Positions 46,411 through 55,105 of a stretch of DNA of 64,000 bases are shown piece after piece. The notes beneath the pieces were generated by a model. That model was given only the letters and a program-made list of their open reading frames with translations, was not told the origin of the DNA and did no database searches. The stretch is taken from assembly GCF_016820585.1 (NCBI RefSeq), contig NZ_JADHDX010000007.1, positions 1-64,000 on the forward strand, in the 5' to 3' direction. Both the position numbers and the translations under genes were made by a program. The DNA comes from Arthrobacter beigongshangensis (GTDB lineage: Bacteria; Bacillota; Bacilli; Bacillales_A; Planococcaceae). The stretch's first letter is position 1; each line of letters opens with the position of its first letter.

Positions 46411-47250
46411 TTATTTCACTGGAACGATTGCGCCGCCCCATTCTTCTACAATAAAGTCTTGAATTTCTTGTGATTGCAATACTTCAATCAATGTTTTGAT
46501 TGCTGGTTTATTTTCGTCACCTTCACGAACAGTGATGATGTTCACATAAGGTGATTCAGAGTCTTCGATCGCAATCGCATCTTCAAGTGGATTTAACCCA
46601 CCATCAATTGCATAGTTTGAGTTAATTAGCAATGCGTCTCCTTCATCATGGTTATACAGTTGTGGCATAAGTGCTGGTTCGTAGTTTGCATCAAATTGAA
46701 GATTTTTCGGATTATCAACAATATCCTTCAACTCAGCTGCTGTTTTGTCAATTCCTTCAGCAAGTGTAATTAAACCTTTTGCTTCAAGCAATGCAAGGAC
46801 ACGACCGTGGTCAGCTACTGAGCTACTTATGAGGATAGTTGCACCTTCTGGAAGCTCTTCAAGTGATTTATATTTTTTTGAATAGACACCGATTGGTTCA
46901 ATGTGAATTCCACCAGCATTGACGAATGTATAGCCGTGATCCACAATTTGTAGGTCAAGGTAAGGGATATGTTGGAAATAGTTAGCGTCAAGGTCACCAG
47001 ATTCTAAATCTTTGTTCGGCAGTACGTAGTCTTGGTATGGTTCGATAACAAGCTCGATACCCTTTTCCTCCAATAACGGCTGTGCTTGTTCAAGAATGAC
47101 AGCATGTGGTGTATTGGATGCACCGACAACAAGTTTAGTTACTTCTTTTTCTCCGCTTGCATTTTTACCTTCGTCTACATTTTTCGTTCCACAAGCTGCA
47201 AGCACTAGTAAAAGCAATGCTAATAAAGCTACTGATAGAAATTTCTTCAT
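46411..47250 (-). CDS. metQ: Methionine ABC transporter substrate-binding lipoprotein, second copy
   Basis: This 279-residue NlpA/MetQ lipoprotein has the lipobox LAAC with Cys20 and binds methionine outside the membrane. The mature domain (TKLVVGASNTPHAVILEQAQP; DLDANYFQHIPYLD; PQLYNHDEGDALLINSNYAID) is very similar to the upstream copy at 47357 and clearly arose by tandem duplication. It is last in the metNPQQ set. Divergent ligand preference is possible but not shown. Confidence 0.93.
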   Translation of the reverse strand: MKKFLSVALLALLLLVLAACGTKNVDEGKNASGEKEVTKLVVGASNTPHAVILEQAQPLLEEKGIELVIEPYQDYVLPNKDLESGDLDANYFQHIPYLDLQIVDHGYTFVNAGGIHIEPIGVYSKKYKSLEELPEGATILISSSVADHGRVLALLEAKGLITLAEGIDKTAAELKDIVDNPKNLQFDANYEPALMPQLYNHDEGDALLINSNYAIDGGLNPLEDAIAIEDSESPYVNIITVREGDENKPAIKTLIEVLQSQEIQDFIVEEWGGAIVPVK

Positions 47251-47356
47251 TTTAAAATCTCCCTTTTTCTATGTTGTTCATCTAGTTGACAGGAAAAGTC
47301 CTTAATTCAACTAACGACTTTCTTCACATCAATTTGGCGATGAAGTTGTCAGCCTA

Positions 47357-48214
47357 TTATTTCGCTGGAACGACGTCTCCGCCCCACTCTTTAAGAATGA
47401 AGTCTTGAATTTCTTTCGATGTTAACACTTCAACTAATGTTTTAATTGCTGGATTGTCTGCATCTTCTTCTCTTACCGTAATGATGTTCGCATATGGTGA
47501 TTCTGTTGCTTCGATTGCGATTGAATCATTTACTGGGTTTAAGCCTGCGTCAATTGCGTAGTTTGCATTGATAACGACTGCGTCGCCTTCATCGTTTTTA
47601 TACAATTGTGGCAACAATGCTGGTTCGTAGTTCGCATCAAATTCTAGATTTTTTGGATTTTCAACAATATCTTTTACTTCTGCACTTACTTTATCCACAC
47701 CGTCAGCCAATTTAATGAGGCCAGCAGACTCCAGCAATGATAGAACGCGACCGTGCTCAGCGACAGAGTTACTGAAAATAATGACAGCACCGTCTGGTAG
47801 ATCTTCGATTGAATCATACTTTGTTGAGTATACAGCCATTGGTTCAATGTGAATCGCACCAGCATTTGCAAATTTATAACCATGGTCAATCACTTGTTGA
47901 TCCAAGTAAGGGATGTGTTGGAAGAAGTTCGCATCCAAGTCCCCTGATTCAAGGTCTTTATTCGGCAACACATAATCTTGGTACGTTTCGATTTCTAGCT
48001 CAATGCCTTTTTCCTTCAAAATAGGTTGTGCTTGTTCAAGAATAATGGCGTGTGGTGTATTAGAAGCACCGATTTTAATTGTCGTTACTTCTTCACTACC
48101 TACATCTCCGGCGCTACCGCTAGTCTTATCATCGTTACCATCATCCTTTGCACCACATGCAGCAAGCGCAAGGACAAGCACCGCTAATAAAATTCCTGTT
48201 AATAGTTTCTTCAT
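47357..48214 (-). CDS. metQ: Methionine ABC transporter substrate-binding lipoprotein, first copy
   Basis: This 285-residue MetQ lipoprotein has the lipobox LAAC with Cys20 and an acidic linker (KDDGNDDKTSGSAGDVGSEE) before the NlpA domain. It captures methionine for MetNP. It lies 68 bp after metP and 106 bp before the second metQ, with no terminator between the two copies. Confidence 0.94.
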   Translation of the reverse strand: MKKLLTGILLAVLVLALAACGAKDDGNDDKTSGSAGDVGSEEVTTIKIGASNTPHAIILEQAQPILKEKGIELEIETYQDYVLPNKDLESGDLDANFFQHIPYLDQQVIDHGYKFANAGAIHIEPMAVYSTKYDSIEDLPDGAVIIFSNSVAEHGRVLSLLESAGLIKLADGVDKVSAEVKDIVENPKNLEFDANYEPALLPQLYKNDEGDAVVINANYAIDAGLNPVNDSIAIEATESPYANIITVREEDADNPAIKTLVEVLTSKEIQDFILKEWGGDVVPAK

Positions 48215-48282
48215 TGACTAAACTCCCCTTTTTCTCTATTGTTTTTATATTTCAGGCATTGCCTGGTATTCCAATAAGTGGG

Positions 48283-48951
48283 TTACCTTTTGTCCAACTT
48301 CTTAACAATGGCATCCCCGATAAATTGAAGGATGAATACGATAATAACGATTAAGATCGTTGCTACTTGCACGACGTCAGTTCGGCTACGTTGGAAACCG
48401 TCAAGAAATGCTAGATTTCCCAGTCCACCTGCTCCAATGACTCCCGCCATTGCCGTATATCCAACCAATGCAATAGCTGTGACTGTAATGCCCGATACAA
48501 GTGCTGGCATTGATTCAGGTAGCAAAACTTTAAAAATAATTGTTCTGGTTTTTGCTCCCATTGACTTAGCCGCTTCGATAACACCTTTATCGATTTCTTG
48601 TAGTGCAATGAGTACCATTCGTGCATAAAAAGGTGCTGCTCCTATAATAAGTGCGGGCATTGCCGCATTCGGCCCACGCATCGTACCGACAAGAAATTTT
48701 GTCAAAGGAATCAGTAATATAATCAAAATAATGAAAGGTATCGAGCGGAAAATATTAACAAAAGCACCTGTAATGAAATTCGCCAATTTATTCGCCCAAA
48801 GCTGACCAGGACTAGATAGAAAAAGTACAACACCTAGTATCAGCCCAATAATCAATGTTAGAACGGTTGAAATAGCAGTCATATAAAGTGTTTCTGCTGT
48901 TGCTTCCCACATTTTAGGCCAATCGACAGTTGGAAACATGTTATCAATCAT
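48283..48951 (-). CDS. metP: Methionine ABC transporter permease MetP
   Basis: This 222-residue permease of the MetI/MetP type has five helices and the ATPase-contact loop [30 protein letters not shown] precedes the ATG, and the gene overlaps metN by 8 bp. Confidence 0.95.
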   Translation of the reverse strand: MIDNMFPTVDWPKMWEATAETLYMTAISTVLTLIIGLILGVVLFLSSPGQLWANKLANFITGAFVNIFRSIPFIILIILLIPLTKFLVGTMRGPNAAMPALIIGAAPFYARMVLIALQEIDKGVIEAAKSMGAKTRTIIFKVLLPESMPALVSGITVTAIALVGYTAMAGVIGAGGLGNLAFLDGFQRSRTDVVQVATILIVIIVFILQFIGDAIVKKLDKR

Positions 48952-49969
48952 TGCCGATCACCTCCGTCTGGACATCTTGCTCATTGAGATAGCGAATCGC
49001 TTCTTCGACAATTTTTGCATCCCCTACAAGTTGAAGGATCAGCGTACCGTATGCTCCCCCATGCGTGTGGGAGATATTTCCTTGCACGATGTTTACGTCG
49101 ACAGCAAACTTCCGAATCAAACTTGCTAAAACAGGTTGTTCTGTTCGCTCGCCAACAAAAATGAGTTTGACGAGTGTACCTGATGGGAACTCTTCTCTAA
49201 TATGTTCCATTGCTTGTTTCGCTTCCACCGATTCTGTTATTTGAGAGACGAATCGTTTCGTAATCGGCTCCCTCGGCGATTGGAATACATCGAGCACATC
49301 GCCCATTTCAACAACTTTTCCAGCCTCCATGACTGCTACACGATGACAAATTTTTCGAATGACATGCATTTCATGTGTAATCAATACGATCGTCAGACCG
49401 AGTCGCTTATTAATATCTGTTAACAGATCAAGAATTGAATCAGTTGTTTCAGGGTCCAGTGCCGAAGTTGCTTCATCACATAATAGAACCTCAGGATCAT
49501 TTGCAAGTGCCCGGGCAATGCCGACACGTTGCTTTTGCCCGCCAGATAATTCGGATGGAAAGGCATTTTCACGACCGCTTAAACCAACTAAATCAATCAA
49601 TTCCGCTACTTTCCGTTCACGTTCTGCTTTTTTTACACCTGCAATTTCAAGTGGAAAAGCAATATTGTCTTTTACTGTTCGCGACCAAAGTAAATTGAAG
49701 TGTTGGAAAATCATACTTACTTTTTGACGCGCTTTCCTTAATTCATTGCCTTTAATCGTCGACATTTCTCGTTTACCAATTGTAATCTTCCCCGACGTTG
49801 GTGCTTCAAGTCCATTTAGCAGCCGAATTAACGTACTTTTCCCCGCTCCGCTATAGCCGATAATTCCAAAAATTTCGCCTTCACCAATTTCAAACGACAC
49901 GCTATCGACCGCTATTATGCTGCCTTCACCTTCACCGAATCGCTTATTAACATCCGTTAAATGAATCAT
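48944..49969 (-). CDS. metN: Methionine ABC transporter ATPase MetN
   Basis: This 341-residue ATPase has Walker [10 protein letters not shown] near residue 38, signature [15 protein letters not shown] near 141, Walker [14 protein letters not shown] near 161 and the His switch LITHEM. The C-terminal 90 residues form the NIL/ACT-like domain that binds methionine and inhibits transport. The start is the ATG at 49969, with AGAGGTG upstream. It is under the SAM riboswitch. Confidence 0.96.
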   Translation of the reverse strand: MIHLTDVNKRFGEGEGSIIAVDSVSFEIGEGEIFGIIGYSGAGKSTLIRLLNGLEAPTSGKITIGKREMSTIKGNELRKARQKVSMIFQHFNLLWSRTVKDNIAFPLEIAGVKKAERERKVAELIDLVGLSGRENAFPSELSGGQKQRVGIARALANDPEVLLCDEATSALDPETTDSILDLLTDINKRLGLTIVLITHEMHVIRKICHRVAVMEAGKVVEMGDVLDVFQSPREPITKRFVSQITESVEAKQAMEHIREEFPSGTLVKLIFVGERTEQPVLASLIRKFAVDVNIVQGNISHTHGGAYGTLILQLVGDAKIVEEAIRYLNEQDVQTEVIGND

Positions 49970-50030
49970 TGTTTTCACCTCTGAAAATAATATGCTCTTT
50001 AAGTGTCCAACTTTGCCTAGTTCTTTTAAC

Positions 50031-50065
50031 ATAAAAAGCCTTCCTGCAGACGGGCAGAAAGGCTA
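50031..50065 (-). terminator. Terminator of the SAM riboswitch
   Basis: On the minus strand AGCCTTTCTGCC pairs with GCAGGAAGGCT, followed by TTTTTATG. Confidence 0.92.
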
Positions 50066-50205
50066 AACGTTATCATAAATAAACGTATGTCCAATCTCTC
50101 ATCTCCCAAAGTAAATACTTTGTGTGATTTGGCACCATTTCACTTTCGTGACGGTTGCCGGGCTTCATAGGGCACTATCCCTCCACCTCTCTTAATAAGA
50201 GCGAC
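50066..50205 (-). promoter_or_regulatory. SAM-I riboswitch (S-box)
   Basis: On the minus strand the classic blocks are present: CTCTTATTAAGAGAGGTGGA, GGGATAGTGCCCTATGAAGC, CCGGCAACC, then AAGTGAAATGGTGCCAAATC and GAGAGATTGG closing the base stem. SAM binding should promote the downstream terminator and switch off metNPQQ. Confidence 0.95.
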
Positions 50206-50229
50206 CTATTCAATTAAATACTAATACAC

Positions 50230-50259
50230 ATGCTACCACAGCACTATATAACTTGTCAA
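50230..50259 (-). promoter_or_regulatory. Promoter of the met operon
   Basis: TTGACA (50254-50259) and TAGCAT (50230-50235) on the minus strand are spaced 18 bp apart. The -35 box overlaps the yusE stop codon. Confidence 0.6.
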
Positions 50260-50555
50260 CCTATCATTTCAAGAAGATACGGAACGGATTGAAATGCATA
50301 GATTTTATGCTGCACAAGGCCATCCTTTTGAATGAGTAAGCAAGGAACACTTTCGATTTCATAATCCGTTGCCAAGTCTTGCACGTAATTCAAATCCGCT
50401 TTCCCGATTGGCATATCTGGCTTCATCGCTGACACAACTTCCATCATTTTCGATGCGACAGCACAGGTCCCACACATCGGTGTATATAGATAATACAGTG
50501 CGGAGGACGACTCCTTCAAAACCGCTTCCCATTGTTCGCGTGTCCATGTTTCCAT
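50256..50555 (-). CDS. yusE: Thioredoxin-like protein YusE
   Basis: This 99-residue protein has a thioredoxin fold and the redox motif CGTC at Cys28-Cys31 (PMCGTCAVA) plus the cis-proline in SVPCLL. Likely a cytosolic thiol-disulfide protein. It follows yusF by 18 bp, as in the B. subtilis yus cluster. Confidence 0.88.
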   Translation of the reverse strand: METWTREQWEAVLKESSSALYYLYTPMCGTCAVASKMMEVVSAMKPDMPIGKADLNYVQDLATDYEIESVPCLLIQKDGLVQHKIYAFQSVPYLLEMIG

Positions 50556-50573
50556 TGCGTTTAAACCATCCTT

Positions 50574-50915
50574 CTATACTGTAAAATTAGAGTGTAAAGC
50601 GAAATTCGCTTCAAGTAAAATTGTTGCCAATACTTGATAAGGTGTTGTTTCCACTTCTTTATAAACCTTTTCTGTATATAAATGAATCGCGTTAGGGAAT
50701 TCCCTTCTGACTAACGTTCGAATCTTTTCACCGGATTCATCCGCATCGACAAAGACATAGAGCTCATGTTGTTCATAAGGTGCCAGCAATTCTTCCAGTC
50801 GATAAGGGCTGACGGTCCCATTCGTACAAATGATGTCCACGGGTTCAGCAAGAATTCGTGCAAGACGTTTTTTGTCTGCACTTCCTTCGACAACAATCAC
50901 CTTGTCATACGTCAC
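50574..50915 (-). CDS. yusF: Toprim-domain protein YusF
   Basis: This 113-residue protein is a stand-alone Toprim domain, with the catalytic Glu in VIVVEGSADKK and the DxD in YVFVDADESGEK. Such domains cut or bind nucleic acids, as in RNase M5 and topoisomerases. The specific role is unknown. The start is GTG at 50915, with GGGAGG 7 nt upstream. Confidence 0.88.
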   Translation of the reverse strand: MTYDKVIVVEGSADKKRLARILAEPVDIICTNGTVSPYRLEELLAPYEQHELYVFVDADESGEKIRTLVRREFPNAIHLYTEKVYKEVETTPYQVLATILLEANFALHSNFTV

Positions 50916-50945
50916 ACAGATTCCTCCCTGTTCCATTTTATGATG

Positions 50946-50976
50946 CAAAAAAACGCCGAGATAACACCGGCGTTTA
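50946..50976 (-). terminator. Terminator after gcvH
   Basis: On the minus strand AAACGCCGG pairs with CGGCGTTT, followed by TTTTTGC. Confidence 0.8.
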
Positions 50977-50990
50977 GATGGAAGATTACG

Positions 50991-51374
50991 TTATTCTCCG
51001 ACTGTCATTTTTTCATATGCTTCAGCGGACATCAATGCATCTACTTCGGATGCATCAGATGGTTCAACAACAATCATCCATGCATTTTCGTATGGAGATT
51101 CATTCACGAATTCAGGGCTGTCTTCCAGTCCTTCGTTCACTTCAATTACTTTACCGCTAATTGGCGCGTACAATTCTGAAACTGTCTTAACGGATTCAAC
51201 GCTTCCGAAAGGCTCGTCTGCTTTGATTTCGTCACCAACGGATGGAAGTTCAACGAAAACGATATCGCCAAGTTCAGATTGTGCAAAATGTGTAATTCCG
51301 ATTCGGAAGTTACCGCCTTCTTCTTTTACCCATTCATGCTCTTCAGAATAACGCAGATCTTTTGGTGTACTCAT
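50991..51374 (-). CDS. gcvH: Glycine cleavage system H protein
   Basis: This 127-residue lipoyl carrier shuttles the aminomethyl group in glycine cleavage, and in Bacillales it is also an intermediate in lipoyl transfer to other complexes. The lipoylated Lys is about residue 63 in [12 protein letters not shown]. The start is the ATG at 51374, with GGAGGGG upstream; the longer frame is unsupported. Neighbours yusF and yusI match B. subtilis. Confidence 0.96.
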   Translation of the reverse strand: MSTPKDLRYSEEHEWVKEEGGNFRIGITHFAQSELGDIVFVELPSVGDEIKADEPFGSVESVKTVSELYAPISGKVIEVNEGLEDSPEFVNESPYENAWMIVVEPSDASEVDALMSAEAYEKMTVGE

Positions 51375-51449
51375 TCCGTAACCCCTCCAAATATATAATT
51401 TCATTCACTTCAATATTCGCATATTTTGTACGTAAAGACAAGGAAGGAA

Positions 51450-51809
51450 TCACTTTGCCCAGACGTTTTCAAATTCCTCTTCCTTGAAACCAACCGTCAC
51501 CTTATTATCACCAAAAACAAGTGGCCTTTTTATCAGCATTCCATCTGAAGCTAGCAAACTAATTTTCTCTGCATCTGACATTTCCGGTAGTTTGTCTTTC
51601 AAATTCAGTTCTCTGTACTTCATCCCACTGACGTTAAAAAACTTTTTCAATTCTAGCCCGGACGCTGAAATTATTTTACTCAATTCCTCTGCTGAAGGAG
51701 GAGCTTCTGCAATATTGACCTCTTCATAATTCAAGCCATTCGTTTCAAGCCATGCCTTTGCTTTCCTGCACGTACCGCATTTTGGATATCCGTAATATGT
51801 AAGTCCCAT
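51450..51809 (-). CDS. yusI: ArsC/Spx-family protein YusI
   Basis: This 119-residue ArsC-like thioredoxin-fold protein has CGTCRKA at Cys11-Cys14 and the family's RPL motif (IKRPLVF). It resembles Spx and arsenate reductases, but no ars genes are nearby. In B. subtilis YusI is uncharacterised. GGAGG precedes the ATG. Confidence 0.9.
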   Translation of the reverse strand: MGLTYYGYPKCGTCRKAKAWLETNGLNYEEVNIAEAPPSAEELSKIISASGLELKKFFNVSGMKYRELNLKDKLPEMSDAEKISLLASDGMLIKRPLVFGDNKVTVGFKEEEFENVWAK

Positions 51810-51841
51810 ATCTCAACACCTCCATTTTCGCCATTATAACA

Positions 51842-51880
51842 GAAAAATCACCCAGATACCTATAGGTAACTGGATGATTG
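51842..51880 (-). terminator. Terminator after fadE
   Basis: On the minus strand ATCATCCAG-TACC pairs with GGTA-CTGGGTGAT, followed by TTTTTCTG. Confidence 0.82.
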
Positions 51881-51884
51881 TTAA

Positions 51885-51910
51885 ATCCGCCGGCGGCTTG
51901 AATTAGCAAA
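51885..51910 (+). repeat. Right-end fragment of the interspersed repeat after fadE
   Basis: ATCCGCCGGCGGCTTGAATTAGC resembles the right end of the family (ATCCGCCGGAGGCTT) with one change. The rest is missing. Confidence 0.45.
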
Positions 51911-51926
51911 CCATTTCTGCCAATTC

Positions 51927-53714
51927 TTAAACGATGTATTTCTCAGCTTCAATCAATTTCACCGATGCTTCACGTTTTTTCGCAATGATGTTATATGGAT
52001 TTGAACGAGTCAATTTGCGTAGCGCAGACACCATCATACGCTGATTGTCGCCATCGACTGCTGCAAATAATGTTTCTTTTGCATCTCTTTCAATCTCTTC
52101 AAATGCTTCTTGACAGAAAATTTGTGTGTAAAGAATCTTCTGCTGTTCTTTTTCTTCTCCGTTACGTGCAACTGCTTTCTCTGCACGGAGAAGTGCTGAT
52201 TCCATTGCAAAGATGTTGTTCGCGATATCTGCGATGTTGACCAGTACTTCCTGTTCAGCCTCCAGTTTCGTACCGAAGCGTTGCGCTGCAAGACCCGCTG
52301 CTAAAAGACCAATTTTCTTGGCATTTTTCACAAGTGCCCGCTCTTGTGCTAATGCTTCGTCGCCAATTTCTTCCGGCATCATCATTAGTAATTCTTCTTG
52401 CAATGCCTGTGCTTGTTGAAGGAGTGGCAATTCGCCTTTCATTGCCTTTTTCAAAAATGTTCCCGGTACAATCAGACGGTTGATTTCATTCGTTCCTTCA
52501 AAAATACGGTTGATACGGGAATCACGGTAAATACGCTCTACTTCATATTCCTGCATGAAGCCATAGCCACCATGAAGCTGAACGGCTTCATCAGCGATGT
52601 AATCTAAGACCTCTGAACCGACAACTTTGTTAATTGAACATTCGATAGCATATTCTGCAATTGCCGCTGCAATCGCTTTGCCATCCTTTTGCTCTTCAGC
52701 ACTTAGCTGACTTTGACGTTCCTCAAAGTAACCAACCGTACGGTAAATCAAGCTTTCTGTTGCATATAGTTTAGCAGCCATTGTGGCTAGCTTTTGTTTC
52801 GTCAAGTTGAATGAAGAAATTGGTGTTTTGAACTGTTGACGTTGGTTTGCATACGTAATCGCCAATTCAAGGGCACGTTTCGAGCCACCAATTGTACCCA
52901 CTCCCAATTTGTAGCGACCAATGTTCAAAATGTTAAAGGCAATAATATGACCGCGACCAATTTCACCCAATAGGTTTTCCACTGGTACTTGTGCATCCTG
53001 AAGAATGAGCGTGCGCGTTGAAGATGATTTAATACCCATTTTCTTCTCTTCCGCACCAACAGATACGCCTGGGAATTCTTTTTCAACGATAAATGCAGTG
53101 AATTTATCGCCATCAATTTTTGCATACACAACAAATACATCCGCAAATCCAGCGTTCGTAATCCATTGTTTTTCACCATTCAAGACATAGTGCGTGCCTG
53201 CATCGTTTAGCTTCGCAGTTGTTTTCGCACCGAGTGCATCTGAACCCGAACCCGGCTCTGTCAAAGCATACGCAGAAATTTTGTCACCGGTTACAGAATT
53301 CGGCAAGTACTTTTTCTTCTGCTCTTCATTACCAAACAGCACGATTGGCAACGTTCCGATCCCTACGTGCGCACCGTGTGTAATCGAAAATCCACCTGCA
53401 ACGGACATCTTTTCAGCAATCAAAGCAGATGAGATTTTATCGAGACCTAGACCGTCATATTCTTCCGGCACGTCCGCACCTAGAAGACCGAGGTCACCAG
53501 CAGATTTAAGAAGTCTGACAGAGTGCTCAAACTCGTGATTTTCAAGATTTTCTACAACAGGAAGTACTTCGTTTTTAACATAATCTTCTGTTGTCTTGGC
53601 AATCATTTTCTGCTCATCAGAAAAGTCCTCAGGTGTAAATACGCGGTTTGCGTCAATGTCCTCTGTTAGGAAAGCTCCACCTTTGATCAATTCGTTTGTT
53701 TTTACTCTAGTCAT
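51927..53714 (-). CDS. fadE: Acyl-CoA dehydrogenase
   Basis: This 595-residue FAD enzyme catalyses the first step of beta-oxidation, making 2-enoyl-CoA. It has the family motifs YALTEPGSGSDA and QWITNAGFAD, then QLHGGYGFMQEYEVERIYRD. The C-terminal extension of about 180 residues beyond the usual core is typical of FadE/YusJ. GGAGG precedes the ATG. It lies downstream of fadA, separated by a full copy of the interspersed repeat. Confidence 0.94.
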   Translation of the reverse strand: MTRVKTNELIKGGAFLTEDIDANRVFTPEDFSDEQKMIAKTTEDYVKNEVLPVVENLENHEFEHSVRLLKSAGDLGLLGADVPEEYDGLGLDKISSALIAEKMSVAGGFSITHGAHVGIGTLPIVLFGNEEQKKKYLPNSVTGDKISAYALTEPGSGSDALGAKTTAKLNDAGTHYVLNGEKQWITNAGFADVFVVYAKIDGDKFTAFIVEKEFPGVSVGAEEKKMGIKSSSTRTLILQDAQVPVENLLGEIGRGHIIAFNILNIGRYKLGVGTIGGSKRALELAITYANQRQQFKTPISSFNLTKQKLATMAAKLYATESLIYRTVGYFEERQSQLSAEEQKDGKAIAAAIAEYAIECSINKVVGSEVLDYIADEAVQLHGGYGFMQEYEVERIYRDSRINRIFEGTNEINRLIVPGTFLKKAMKGELPLLQQAQALQEELLMMMPEEIGDEALAQERALVKNAKKIGLLAAGLAAQRFGTKLEAEQEVLVNIADIANNIFAMESALLRAEKAVARNGEEKEQQKILYTQIFCQEAFEEIERDAKETLFAAVDGDNQRMMVSALRKLTRSNPYNIIAKKREASVKLIEAEKYIV

Positions 53715-53749
53715 TATAGTTTCCTCCTTTTATTGTCAAAATCAATTAT

Positions 53750-53912
53750 AACTTTGCTGCATCAAGTTAATTAAATCAATTTCGCCTTGGCGTAATTGCG
53801 TCCAAATTTTGAATTGCGCTTGCGCAATTAACTCCCTTCAAAATTTGTGACATCCGCCGGAGGCTTACTTTAACTTGATGCAGCGAGAACTTTGCTGCAT
53901 CAAGTTAAAGTA
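53750..53912 (+). repeat. Interspersed structured repeat, copy C, with 21-bp direct repeats
   Basis: The core is ATCAATTTCGCC to CCGGAGGCT, with stem CAAATTTTGAATTGCGC pairing with GCGCAATT and TTCAAAATTTG. AACTTTGCTGCATCAAGTTAA occurs at 53750-53770 and again at 53888-53908 as an exact 21-bp direct repeat. The 19 bases at 53866-53884 are the exact inverse of 53894-53912, which encodes the end of fadA. Confidence 0.85.
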
Positions 53913-55080
53913 GTTCAAAGACGCCCGCTGCACCCATTCCTCCGCCGATACACATTGTAACGACACCGAATTGCTTGCCTTGACGTTTTAATTCGCTCAT
54001 CATACGTATTGTTAAAATCGTACCTGTTGCTCCTAGTGGATGCCCTAGAGAAATGGCTCCGCCGTTGAAGTTCACTTTATCCATATCAAGACCTAGATGA
54101 CGGATGACTTGTAGGGATTGTGAAGCGAAGGCTTCATTTAATTCCCACACATCGATATCTTCAATCGTCAGTCCTGCAAGCTTCAATGCTTTTGGAATCG
54201 CTACAATCGGTCCAATTCCCATTACTTCAGGCGGTACCCCACCCACTGCGAACGAACGGAACTTCGCGATTGGCTTCAGGCCTTGCGCTTCTGCGACTTC
54301 ACGATCCATCACTAGAACCGTTCCTGCACCATCTGAGGTTTGTGATGCGTTCCCAGCAGTCACAGTGCCTGTTGCTGAGAATGCTGGACGTAGTTTCGCT
54401 AATCCTTCCACACTCGTGCCGTGGCGAACACCTTCATCCATTTCAAACATAACTGTCTTCTCGCTATATTTCCCATTGTCATCAACAGTACGTTTGACAA
54501 CTTCAACAGGGACAATTTCATCATCGAATTTCCCAGCTGCAATCGCTGCTCCTGCTTTTTGATGTGACAGTACTGCAAATTCATCCTGCTCTTGGCGTGT
54601 AATACCGTATTTTACGGCAACTTGCTCAGCCGTGTGCCCCATTCCCATATAATACTGTGGAGCGGTTTCTGCTAGGTGAGCATTCGGTCGAATCGTATTG
54701 CCCATCATCGGCACCATACTCATCGACTCAACACCGCCTGCAAGAATCGCCTGTGAATGCCCCAGCATAATACGCTCAGCTGCATAGGCAATCGATTGAA
54801 GACCTGATGAACAGAATCGGTTGACTGTAATCGCAGGTGTTGTATCAGGAAGACTCGCTAGCGCACCAATATTACGTGCTACGTTCATCCCCTGTTCTGC
54901 TTCCGGCATCGCACAGCCTATAATTAAATCATCGATTGGCCCGTCATAGCCCCCCGCACGTTTCAAAGTTTCTTTAATCGTCAGTGCCCCTAAATCATCT
55001 GGACGAACCGACACAAGTGAGCCTCGGCCCGCTTTCCCAACTGGCGTCCGTGCACCGGCTACTAGTACTGCTTCACGCAT
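53905..55080 (-). CDS. fadA: Acetyl-CoA acyltransferase (thiolase)
   Basis: This 391-residue thiolase II fold enzyme cleaves 3-ketoacyl-CoA with CoA at the last step of beta-oxidation. The nucleophilic Cys is in VNRFCSSGLQ (about residue 89), with the C-terminal catalytic segments NGGAISLGHPLGATG and CIGGGMGAAG. AAAGGAGG precedes the ATG. It lies between fadN and fadE in the operon; its stop codon lies inside a hairpin shared with a repeat. Confidence 0.95.
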   Translation of the reverse strand: MREAVLVAGARTPVGKAGRGSLVSVRPDDLGALTIKETLKRAGGYDGPIDDLIIGCAMPEAEQGMNVARNIGALASLPDTTPAITVNRFCSSGLQSIAYAAERIMLGHSQAILAGGVESMSMVPMMGNTIRPNAHLAETAPQYYMGMGHTAEQVAVKYGITRQEQDEFAVLSHQKAGAAIAAGKFDDEIVPVEVVKRTVDDNGKYSEKTVMFEMDEGVRHGTSVEGLAKLRPAFSATGTVTAGNASQTSDGAGTVLVMDREVAEAQGLKPIAKFRSFAVGGVPPEVMGIGPIVAIPKALKLAGLTIEDIDVWELNEAFASQSLQVIRHLGLDMDKVNFNGGAISLGHPLGATGTILTIRMMSELKRQGKQFGVVTMCIGGGMGAAGVFELL

Positions 55081-55105
55081 TGAAATTCCTCCTTTACTCT
55101 CTCTA

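Noticed and set aside
47250..47356. Separate promoter or riboswitch for the second metQ
   Set aside because: The 106-bp gap shows no S-box blocks, terminator or convincing promoter, so read-through from the first copy is the simplest reading.
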